Positions 32,200 to 39,746 of a DNA stretch of 64,000 nt are shown piece after piece. The notes below the pieces were generated by a model. The model was not told the origin of the DNA, did no database searches, and saw nothing but the letters and a program-made list of their open reading frames with translations. The position numbers and the translations under genes were made by a program. Where the stretch lies: contig NZ_LN913016.1 of NCBI RefSeq assembly GCF_001487145.1, positions 1,331,616-1,395,615 of the forward strand, written 5' to 3'. This DNA comes from Anaerococcus rubeinfantis. Lineage in GTDB: Bacteria; Bacillota; Clostridia; Tissierellales; Peptoniphilaceae. Position 1 is the first letter of the stretch; each line of letters opens with the position of its first letter.

Positions 32200-32919
32200 C
32201 TATACCATAATTCCTTCCAAAAATACTGAAAGTGCCATACCAATAATTAAGGCAAATGCTAAAACAAATTCTCCCATCCATGCAAGTTTGTATTTATTTG
32301 CTATTTTCATTAGTCCGACAGTTACAATAAAGCTAGCTAGAAAAACTAAGATAGAAATTTTTCCCTTTAATAATTGAGAAATTGATAAAACTAATATCAT
32401 TGCAAGAGTAAAATAAGAAATTATTAAGCTACCCTTAGCTCCAGATTTTGCCTTAAATTTAGTAACTCCTTTGTGGTAGGATTTTCCTAAAAATATATTT
32501 AAAACTGCTGCGAAAATAATTGATATACTCATTACCATTAATATTGTAGGAATCAAATTTGTATCTGTTCCATTTATAAATGTTGACATATCTTTATATC
32601 CTGCTGCAGATGTAACCATACTTGCTGAGGTTAATTCATACATCAAAGCTCCTATTACAGAAAGTCTAAACCAAGCCCAAGGAGTTCCAACTACTGTTGA
32701 TAAACTTGCAAGACCTATATCTATTTATACAGAAGGAACTATTGAAAACAAAACTGATGATTTTATTACTTTGTTTATTTCTTTAGAAGAAAAACCCAAT
32801 TCTTTTGCACGTTTCATGGCAAGTCTTAAAGAAATGATTATAAACCCAATAACCAAAAGTAAGGAAACTATAACCATTAAATATAAGGGTTTACCATTTA
32901 AAATATCTCTAACTTTCAT
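32200..32919 (-). pseudogene. DUF5058 membrane protein interrupted by an in-frame TAA
   Basis: The two pieces 32725-32919 and 32200-32646 are in one frame and read as a single 240-codon gene broken only by a TAA at about codon 65 (positions 32725-32727). The N-terminal part is LYLMVIVSLLLVIGFIIISLRLAMKRAKELG, ending SIVPSV; the sequence then resumes IDIGLASLSTVVG and TPWAWFRLSVIGALMYELT, typical of DUF5058 (values in order, split here). Without the stop it would be a normal multi-pass protein. Re-initiation at 32646 would give only the C-terminal 148 residues. A sequencing error is possible. Confidence 0.75.
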
Positions 32920-32929
32920 TTGTTTCTCC

Positions 32930-34369
32930 TTATTTATATAAATTTACATCTCTAACCTTAACATCTTTAGGAATTGGAGCTATATATTTTCCACCTGTTT
33001 GGTCAACATATTCTTCCTTTGCTTTTTCGATTAATTCAGGATTATTTAAAGCTCTAATTGCTGTTAATGCTAGTGTAGAAACTGCCTTATCAAGACCTTT
33101 TTTTGCATATGATGATTTTCCTTGACTAACCATTTGCCAAGAATGAAGTGGTGTTCCAAAAGCAGATGTAGCTACTAAACATTGGGCAACTGGTGCACAA
33201 TTACTAAAATCTCCTACATCCGTAGATCCACTTGCCATAGGTGAATCTTTACCAAATTTTATGTATTCACTAACCAAGGATCTTTTTTCAATATTTTCTA
33301 CTGCATTTTTATCTAAAAATCTTGAAATTAAATTTTCAGCTCCATTTATTTCACTTTGGCCTAAAGTATTTACAAAAGATTTTGCCATTTCTATTTCTTC
33401 ATCAGAATATTCAACTTCTCCCAAATCTAGCATAGCTTCTTCCATAACTTTTGTTAAAGTAGGATTTGGAACAAAATCTGATACTGCTGAATCAAAAACT
33501 ATTTCCAATTCTGTCTCAGTCATCAAGGCAGCACCTTGTGCAATTTTTTTAACTCTTTCATATGTGTCTGTAGAATCTTTCATTTTTGAAGCTCTTATAA
33601 AATAATAAATTGCAGCGTGATCTTGAACAACATTTGGTGCATGTCCACCAACATCTAAATATGCATAATGAATTCTTACATCACTAGGAACATGTTCTCT
33701 CAAATAATTGACGCCTACATTCATAAGCTCACAAGCATCTAGGGCACTTCTTCCAAGCTCAGGACTTGCTGCCGCGTGAGAGCTTACACCTTTAAATTTA
33801 AAAGTAACTATAGTATTTGCCAAAGAGCCTGATTCCCAAACTGAATTTAGGTAATGTGGATGCCAAGTAAATCCACAATCGACACCATCAAAAACTCCTT
33901 CTCTTCCCATAAAAGCTTTTCCGGCATCCCTTTCTTCAGAAGGGGTGCCGAAAACTTTTATGGTACATGAAAGATTATTGGAGTCAATATATTCTTTTAA
34001 TACTAAAGCTGCTCCTATTGATCCAACTCCCAAAAGATTATGGCCACAACCATGACCTGGGTTATTTTCACATACTGGAACTTTTTTAGTTTGATAAGCC
34101 TCTTGACTTAAACCTGGTAAGGCATCATATTCAGCTGTAAATCCAATTACTGGTTTACCAGAGCCATATTCTGCAACAAAACTTGTTGACATTCCTGCAA
34201 GACCAGTTTTAACTGTGAATCCATTTTTTTCTAGAAAATCTTTTAATATAATTAAACTTTTTTCTTCTTCCAATCCTACTTCAGGATTTTCCCAAATTTC
34301 ATCACTAATTTTATAGTAAGATTCATTTATTTTATTTACTATTTCTTTGACTTTTTTTACATCTTCCAT
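32930..34369 (-). CDS. abgB: M20-family amidohydrolase, AbgB-like
   Basis: A 479-residue M20D amidohydrolase related to p-aminobenzoyl-glutamate hydrolase subunit B and other amide-cleaving aminoacylases. Metal-site motifs are ENNPGHGCGHNLLG, GTPSEERDAGK, TWHPHYLN and the dimerisation-domain SSHAAASPELGRSALDA. STDVGDFSNCAPVAQCLVA completes the C-terminal signature. It is cytoplasmic. It heads a set with DUF5058 and a second membrane protein, 10 bp apart, which suggests uptake and hydrolysis of an N-acyl amino acid or folate fragment. The substrate is unproven. Confidence 0.88.
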   Translation of the reverse strand: MEDVKKVKEIVNKINESYYKISDEIWENPEVGLEEEKSLIILKDFLEKNGFTVKTGLAGMSTSFVAEYGSGKPVIGFTAEYDALPGLSQEAYQTKKVPVCENNPGHGCGHNLLGVGSIGAALVLKEYIDSNNLSCTIKVFGTPSEERDAGKAFMGREGVFDGVDCGFTWHPHYLNSVWESGSLANTIVTFKFKGVSSHAAASPELGRSALDACELMNVGVNYLREHVPSDVRIHYAYLDVGGHAPNVVQDHAAIYYFIRASKMKDSTDTYERVKKIAQGAALMTETELEIVFDSAVSDFVPNPTLTKVMEEAMLDLGEVEYSDEEIEMAKSFVNTLGQSEINGAENLISRFLDKNAVENIEKRSLVSEYIKFGKDSPMASGSTDVGDFSNCAPVAQCLVATSAFGTPLHSWQMVSQGKSSYAKKGLDKAVSTLALTAIRALNNPELIEKAKEEYVDQTGGKYIAPIPKDVKVRDVNLYK

Positions 34370-34402
34370 CTTAACTCTACTTTCTTTTATATTATAAATT
34401 TT

Positions 34403-35595
34403 TTATATAAGGTCTAAAGCTTGATTTAAATCTTCTATTATTTCGTCTGCATCTTCTAGGCCTACTGATAGTCTGATTAAGCCTGGGGCTATTCCTGCTT
34501 CTTTTAGGGCTTCTTCTGTGTAGGTTGAGTGGGTCATTGTTGCTGGATGTTCGATTAGGGTTTCTGCATCGCCTAAGCTTACTGCTAATGAACATAGTTT
34601 TACGTTGTTCATTACGCATCTTCCTGCTTCGATTCCGCCTTTTACTTCGAAGGTTACCATTGCTCCGTAGTCTTTCATTTGTTTTTTGGCTACTTCGTGG
34701 TTTTTGAAGTCTTCTAGGCCTGGATAGTATACTTTTTCTACGTTTTTGTGTTTTTGTAAGGCTTCTACAACCTTTTTGGTGTTTGCTACGTGTTGTTTTT
34801 CTTTTATACTTCGAGGGTTATGATGCCTCTAAAGCTTCAATCTGAATCGTATGCTGAGAGTACTGATACTGTGAAATCTTTTTAGCCTACAAATCTTACT
34901 TTGGTCATTAATGCTTTTGTGCCGGATGGGAATACTGGTATTACCTCCCCGTGTCCGTTTGGGTAGTTTGTTGCTGAGTGTACTGCGATGGCTTCTGCTA
35001 GTTTTAATGGATTTTGTAGGTATGGGGTTGCAAAGGTATTGTCTGCTATTACTAGGGTATCTTTTGAGTTTTCTTTTGCTAGTTTTACTACTTCTTCTAT
35101 ATCTATTACGTCGAGTGTTGGGTTTGCTGGTGTTTCTAGATATACTATTCTTGTGTTTTCTTTTAGGTGTGTTTTGACTTCTTCTAGGTCTGTCATGTCT
35201 ATGAATTCTACGTCTATGTTAAATTTTTTTATTTCGTTTAGGTAAGCAAATGTACAGCCGTAAAGTGTTCCGCATGCCAGGATATGATCGCCTGCTTTTA
35301 TGAATGGCAAGATTGATGATGTGATTGCTCCCATTCCTGATGATGTTGATACTGCTGCTTCTGCTCCTTCAAGGGCTGCTAGTTTTTTTTCTAGGGCATC
35401 GTTTGTTGGGTTTCCTAGTCTTGAATAGATAAATCCTTCTTCTTCTAGGGCAAATCTTCTTCCGCCTTGTTCTGCGTTATCGAATATAAAGGTTGATGTT
35501 TGATATATTGGTAGTCCGAGTGAACCGTATGTATCCTTTATTGCGCCTGCATGTATTGTTTCTGTTGCAAATGATCTTTTTTTGTTTTCTGTCAT
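34403..35595 (-). pseudogene. megL: Methionine gamma-lyase pseudogene
   Basis: Residues 1-228 (34882-35595) match methionine gamma-lyase/cystathionine-lyase enzymes: ATETIHAGAIKDTYGSL, YSRLGNPTNDALEKKLA and VYLETPANPTLDV. The PLP-lysine motif SATKY reads SATNY, so the catalytic Lys is lost. Then stop codons (after KVRFVG, and two further on) and a frameshift near 34815 break the gene. The frame recovers and runs from about 34805 to the end (KKVVEALQKHKNVEKVYYPGLE, MTHSTYTEEALKEAG). Intact enzymes have about 400 residues. The damage is concentrated in about 200 bp; both ends look almost intact. Confidence 0.88.
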
Positions 35596-35639
35596 TTTTT
35601 AATCCTTTCATAAATATTCATGGTTACGTTTTCACTTTA

Positions 35640-35668
35640 ATGATATATCTAAATGCCTTTGTTGTAAA
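35640..35668 (-). promoter_or_regulatory. Promoter of the megL relic
   Basis: Minus-strand TTTACA (35663-35668) and TATCAT (35640-35645) with a 17-bp spacer, 45 bp upstream of the start codon. It is the best pair in the 35596-35770 spacer. Confidence 0.55.
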
Positions 35669-35770
35669 ATAAATACTTATTATGTTCTGTATAAGTTTTT
35701 CTTATATTGGATTTATTCATTTTCTATATTATTACTCAAATTTAATCTGTCTTTGATTTGAAAATTATTA

Positions 35771-36715
35771 TTATTTATATTTTTTTAGAAAATAAGAAAT
35801 AAGATTTTTAAAATTTTCTGGTTCTTTTTCTGCAAATTTTGTATGCGGAACTCCTTTACATGTATAAATTTCTTTTTTATCTGAATTTATAGCTTTATAA
35901 ATATCTTCTCCCATATGATACGGGGTGACTTTATCTGAATTTGAGTTTATTATTAATACTGGACATTCTATTTTTGCATTTTCAAGCCATTTTCTTGTAT
36001 CTATATCTTTTAAAGTAAAGCCAAGTTTGGTTTTTAAGAAAATATTTCCTGTAAATTTCATCAAAGCTTGTGGTATTCCTTGATTTTTTTCCACCTTTTC
36101 AAAAACTTTATCTGAAAATTCATTGGAATCGGAAACTGGACAATCTAATACCATGTAATCTATGAGGCTATTGTCACGACTTGCAGCAATTATTGAGCTT
36201 GCTCCTCCATAAGATTCTCCATATAAAAGAATTTTCCCCTTATTTTTAATTTTATTTTTTGCATATTTTAGATAATCTAGACAATCATAAGATTCTAAAA
36301 CTCCAAAGGTAGAATATTTTGCCAAATTTTCACCAGAATTTCTTTGATCAAAGATTAATAGGGAAAATCCCAAATCATAAAGTCCTTGACCTTGACTAGA
36401 CATTGAATATTTTGTCCCACCAAGTCCATGAACCATTACTGCAATATTATTTGTTTTTTTGTTTTCAACAAATATACCAGGAATTTCGTGATCAAATTTT
36501 GATGATTTAATTTTAATTTCCTTTATTTTTTTATTTTTAGCAAATTTTTTATATTCATCTTTATACATAGACATATTTTTTACAGTTTCCTCTCTTGGCA
36601 TTATATTTGTAAGCCCTTTAAAAGTTTCGTTTCCTATAAAATATCCCATACCAAGACTTGCAATAATTATAAAAATCAAAAACAATGTTCCAAATATTTT
36701 AAAAATCTTTTTCAT
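35771..36715 (-). CDS. Membrane-anchored alpha/beta hydrolase
   Basis: A 314-residue alpha/beta hydrolase with an N-terminal membrane segment (residues 4-28). The nucleophile Ser is in LLYGESYGGASS, the acid in INSNSDKVTPYHM and the His in GVPHTKFAEKEPE; the oxyanion HGLGGTKYS is also present. It resembles the BAAT/BEM46 or prolyl-oligopeptidase-like hydrolases often annotated as serine aminopeptidases. The catalytic domain should lie outside the membrane. It is a single gene without a clear partner. Substrate unknown; peptidase or esterase. Confidence 0.82.
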   Translation of the reverse strand: MKKIFKIFGTLFLIFIIIASLGMGYFIGNETFKGLTNIMPREETVKNMSMYKDEYKKFAKNKKIKEIKIKSSKFDHEIPGIFVENKKTNNIAVMVHGLGGTKYSMSSQGQGLYDLGFSLLIFDQRNSGENLAKYSTFGVLESYDCLDYLKYAKNKIKNKGKILLYGESYGGASSIIAASRDNSLIDYMVLDCPVSDSNEFSDKVFEKVEKNQGIPQALMKFTGNIFLKTKLGFTLKDIDTRKWLENAKIECPVLIINSNSDKVTPYHMGEDIYKAINSDKKEIYTCKGVPHTKFAEKEPENFKNLISYFLKKYK

Positions 36716-36899
36716 AAAATCCCCCTTAAATTAATTTTATTATACATAATTTTTTGCACTTAACCTAAAATTTTGTATAAAATTTTACTCAGACTTTACA
36801 TTTCTGTATAAAATTTTATAAAATTCATTTGTATTTATAAAAATTAAAAAATCTATGCTCCACTCTAAAAGTGAATGGATAAAATATTTGTAAATAAAT

Positions 36900-36928
36900 T
36901 TGACAATGTGAACAACAAATGATATCAT
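36900..36928 (+). promoter_or_regulatory. Promoter of orphan T-box
   Basis: TTGACA (36900-36905) and TATCAT (36923-36928) with a 17-bp spacer, about 10 bp upstream of the T-box leader. Confidence 0.8.
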
Positions 36929-36935
36929 TTTCGTA

Positions 36936-37158
36936 AATACTTTGAAGAGTTTAGTAGATTAAAAATTATTAATCCCAGAGAGGTTCTGTTTGGTGAAATG
37001 AACTATGATATTTTTAATTGAATAGAGGCTTGGAATAGTTGAAAGTGTAAATCATAAGCTTTCCGTTGACTGCGTTTAAGTTTTCTAATGAGGCAAATTT
37101 TATTTGTGAATTAGGGTGGCAACACGTTTATATCGTCCCTTTATTGGGGCGTTTTTTT
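36936..37158 (+). promoter_or_regulatory. Orphan T-box riboswitch
   Basis: A textbook T-box leader. AGTAGA (36952) starts stem I, followed by AGAGAG and the apical GGTGAAA. The lower stem TTAAAAAT/ATTTTTAA places the specifier loop within CTATGAT, so the specifier is TAT, ATG or GAT. The T-box AGGGTGGCAACACG (37113-37126) and the terminator CGTCCC...GGGGCG plus seven T residues (37134-37158) are intact. The tRNA identity is undecided; ATG (Met) would suit the nearby methionine lyase relic. There is no gene behind it beyond six codons. Confidence 0.9.
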
Positions 37159-37218
37159 ATTACACAATTTTAATTTTTCAAGTTTAATCTTTGAAATAAA
37201 TTTTAAAAGGAGGAAGTT

Positions 37219-37239
37219 ATGTATTTTAATACTGAATAA
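37219..37239 (+). pseudogene. Six-codon open reading frame after the orphan T-box
   Basis: An excellent AAAAGGAGGAAGTT site precedes ATG followed by five codons and TAA (MYFNTE). The next in-frame codons stay open for about 25 residues but match nothing I recognise. Position and site suggest that the original gene was lost or that this is its relic; a real micropeptide is possible. Confidence 0.45.
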
Positions 37240-37562
37240 TATTTTATAAATAAATTAGATATTATTGTAAAGAATTTTATACTTAAAATTAGAAACTGTA
37301 AACATAATCCATATTAAATAATTTTTATTATGGTTTCTAGATTTAAAATATTACAGATTTATTTTTTTGATAGAAATTTAGCTCGAAAATCAAAAGATGA
37401 ACAGAAATTATTATGAATTTTACTCATCTAAAACAAAGCCTTTTCATTGCTTATTTTATAAAAAATTTCTAAAATTTAAAAGATTTTATCAAAAAATATT
37501 TTAAGAAAATAAAAATTTGAACTAAAAATACTTCCAATAAAAAATAAACTTGGAGATTTGTT

Positions 37563-37588
37563 CAATCAACTAGAATGATAGTTGATTG
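37563..37588. repeat. Perfect 10-bp-stem inverted repeat
   Basis: CAATCAACTA, a six-base loop, then TAGTTGATTG. No T run follows, so it is not a usual terminator. It marks the left edge of the tandem array. Confidence 0.6.
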
Positions 37589-37605
37589 ATCCTAAAATAT
37601 ATAAA

Positions 37606-37884
37606 AAATACGCTTAAAACTAAAATATATATAAATACAAAAAAGAAGAATATATTCACATACGCTTAAATTTTTAGAATATATTCTTGTACGCTTAATA
37701 CTTAAAGTATATATAAACACAATAAAATTGAAGAATATATTCACTTACGCTTAATTTTTACAGAATATATTCTTATACACTTAATACTAAAATATATATA
37801 AATACAATAAAATTGAAGAATATATTCACTTACGCTTAATTTTTACAGAATATATTCTTATACGCTTAATACTAAAATATATTA
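37606..37884. repeat. Tandem array of ~85-bp units with GAATATATTC palindromes
   Basis: Three imperfect head-to-tail units of 85 bp (the anchor GAAGAATATATTCAC starts at 37645, 37730 and 37815). Each contains two GAATATATTC-like palindromes, two ACGCTTAA boxes and an AAAATATATAT tract; the last two units are almost identical. It is bounded on the right by the IS3-family element. No coding potential is seen, and the region 37240-37562 before it is featureless AT-rich sequence. Confidence 0.85.
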
Positions 37885-37957
37885 GAAAAAAACCACCTTT
37901 GTGAACTGACCCCCAAAAGTTGGACTTAAAAATCAACTTAAGGAGGTCAGTTTTTTA

Positions 37958-38516
37958 ATGGCAAAATACAAAACAGAATTTAAGATTAAAGTAGTAAGAG
38001 AATATCTAGAAGGAAATATAGGCTACAAAGGATTAGCAAAAAAATACTCTATCCCAGATCATTCTACTGTTAGAACTTGGGTTAATGCTTATGAATCTAG
38101 AGGTTATGAAGGATTAAAATTATCAAGAAAGAGTAATAGTTACTCTTTAGATTTAAAACTAAATGTAGTAGACTTGTATTTAACAGGAGAAATGTCCTAT
38201 CAAAGCCTAGCAAATGAATTTAAAATCAACAATCCATCCATGATAGCTAGATGGGTAAAAGAATTTAGAGAAGAAGGAATTGAAGGACTAAAAGCAAAAA
38301 AGAAAGGTATCCCTTCAATTATGCCAAAAAAAGATTAAAATAAAGATACTAAAAAACAAAAGTAATAAAAGAAAAAAAGAAATAAGTGAAATAGAAAAAC
38401 TAAGAAAAGAAAACCACTATTTCCAAATGGAAGTAGAAATTCTAAAAAAAAAGATTCAATTCTCTCAAATGACACAGGAAGAAATAGACAGATATCTGAA
38501 GTCATTAGATCACTAA
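37958..38516 (+). pseudogene. IS3-family transposase OrfA, frameshifted
   Basis: The DNA-binding subunit of the IS150-type transposase. Residues 1-126 hold two helix-turn-helix units (YKGLAKKYSIPDHSTVRTWV and YQSLANEFKINNPSMIARWV). The frame then stops at 38338 just after a run of seven A residues. The reading frame gained by one fewer A continues as a Lys-rich leucine-zipper segment (EISEIEKLRKENHYFQMEVEIL) to a stop at 38516. OrfA is normally about 185 residues, so this copy carries a one-base indel, unless the A run itself acts as a slippage site. A second A9 run near 38444 would be the expected OrfA-OrfB slippage site. Confidence 0.8.
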
Positions 38517-38539
38517 GAGATAAATTCAAACTGAAGGAC

Positions 38540-39373
38540 TTGTTGGAATATTTCAATCTAGCAAAATCAACATACATGTATTGGCAACAACGTTTAGACA
38601 GACCAAACACAGATGAGCAAGTAGAAAAGAAGATACTAGAAACTAGAAAAGACAATCCAAACTATGGATATAGAAGAATAACAGCAACGCTAAGAAAACA
38701 AGGACTATTGATAAACAAAAAGAAAGTTCAAAGACTAGTACAAAAACTAAAACTTCAAGTAACAAGTTTCTCAAGAAAAACAAGAAAATACTCATCATAC
38801 AAAGGGACAATAGGAAAAGTAGTAGATAACAAAATAAATAGAAAATTTAAAGTAGATGAACCCTACACATATATAACAACAGATACAACAGAATTTAAGT
38901 ATCTAGAAAAAGATAAATCAGGAAACTACCAAGTAAAAAAACTTTATCTAAACCCATATCTAGACATGTATAATGGTGAAATCATAAGTTATGAAATATC
39001 AAAACAACCAAGGCTAGAACCAATACTAAAAGCCTTAGACAAAGCAATAGAAATAACAAGCACGAACAATGATAAGAGGATATTTCATTCAGACCAAGGA
39101 TGGGCTTATCAAATAAAACAATATACATCAAGACTAGAAAAAGAAGGGATAATCCAATCAATGTCAAGAAAGGGCAATTGCCTAGATAACTCCCCAATGG
39201 AGAACTTCTTTGGGATACTAAAACAAGAAATCTACTATGGCAAAAAATTCTACTCATATGAACAGTTAAAAGAAACACTAGAAGAATATATCCTATATTA
39301 CAATAAAGATAGAATAAAAGAAAAATTAGGATATTTAAGTCCAATAGAATATAGAAAGTTAAATGCAGCATAA
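38540..39373 (+). CDS. IS3-family transposase OrfB (DDE integrase)
   Basis: 277 residues from a TTG; the same frame is open upstream to about 38446, where it would be entered by -1 slippage from OrfA on an A-rich run. An HTH_21 region (NPNYGYRRITATLRKQGL in sense DNPNYGYRRI) precedes the rve integrase core. Catalytic residues are Asp in ITTDTTEF, Asp in FHSDQGWAYQ and Glu in NSPMENFFGILK. The C-terminus YYNKDRIKEKLGYLSPIEYRKLNAA is typical. It carries out strand transfer of the element. It is highly similar to the partial copy at the right edge. Confidence 0.93.
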   Translation: MLEYFNLAKSTYMYWQQRLDRPNTDEQVEKKILETRKDNPNYGYRRITATLRKQGLLINKKKVQRLVQKLKLQVTSFSRKTRKYSSYKGTIGKVVDNKINRKFKVDEPYTYITTDTTEFKYLEKDKSGNYQVKKLYLNPYLDMYNGEIISYEISKQPRLEPILKALDKAIEITSTNNDKRIFHSDQGWAYQIKQYTSRLEKEGIIQSMSRKGNCLDNSPMENFFGILKQEIYYGKKFYSYEQLKETLEEYILYYNKDRIKEKLGYLSPIEYRKLNAA

Positions 39374-39612
39374 AAATTCCACCCCTAGGGGTGGAAAGTA
39401 ATAAAATAATACCAGAACAGGTAGTTTACTAGTTCTGGTATTAGGTACAACTTTATGGGGTCACCACATTTGAGTGGTTTTTTTCTTGTATTTAAAATTA
39501 TAATAAATTTTTATATTCATTAATGAACGATTATTACAGGGCTTAATGGGTTTCTATCAATTAAAAAATCTGATAATATTGTTTACATAAATATCGATCC
39601 TACCATATTTTT

Positions 39613-39652
39613 ATGTCCCATCTTTACTGGAAAGCTAGTAAAAACGGGACAT
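39613..39652. repeat. Long hairpin downstream of CAP-domain gene
   Basis: ATGTCCC/GGGACAT outer arms and TTTACT/AGTAAA inner arms around an 8-nt loop. It follows the minus-strand gene at 39747 by about 95 bp. There is no T run, so its role as a terminator is doubtful. The surrounding spacer 39464-39746 holds nothing else recognisable. Confidence 0.55.
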
Positions 39653-39746
39653 ATTAATTTAGGGTTAGCTTTATACAAAAATTTATTTACAGAATTTCTT
39701 AGACTTAAAGATTCTTTTTATTAAGCTTATTTTATTAAATTTATAC

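Larger units (their letters stand above)
37907..39463 (+). mobile_element. IS3-family insertion sequence, IS150 group, complete copy
   Basis: 1557 bp bounded by inverted repeats TGACCCCCAAAAGTTGGAC and (complement of right end) TGACCCCATAAAGTTGTAC. It contains orfA and orfB with the DDE integrase core. Near the right end are a perfect 20-bp palindrome (TTCCACCCCTAGGGGTGGAA, 39377-39396) and a TACCAGAAC/GTTCTGGTA hairpin (39410-39440), both also present in the second copy at 63218. It lies between AAAACCAC and GTGGTTTT, which look like the two arms of a split terminator. No short target duplication was recognised. Confidence 0.9.

Noticed and set aside
32725-32727. Recoded stop (selenocysteine or pyrrolysine) in the DUF5058 gene
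   Set aside because: The codon is TAA, which is not used for either amino acid; no downstream recoding structure is evident.
34392-34619. 75-codon Arg/Asn-rich open frame in the megL relic
   Set aside because: It is a shadow frame of the recognisable lyase C-terminus.
37606-37884. Possible CRISPR array
   Set aside because: Repeats and intervening sequence both recur with the 85-bp unit; there are no unique spacers of constant size and no cas genes.
38335-38655. 106-codon minus-strand frame inside the IS
   Set aside because: It is antisense to the transposase and low-complexity; the coding signal is on the plus strand.
39613-39652. Terminator of the CAP-domain gene
   Set aside because: The stem is strong but no T run follows on the minus strand; kept only as an inverted repeat.
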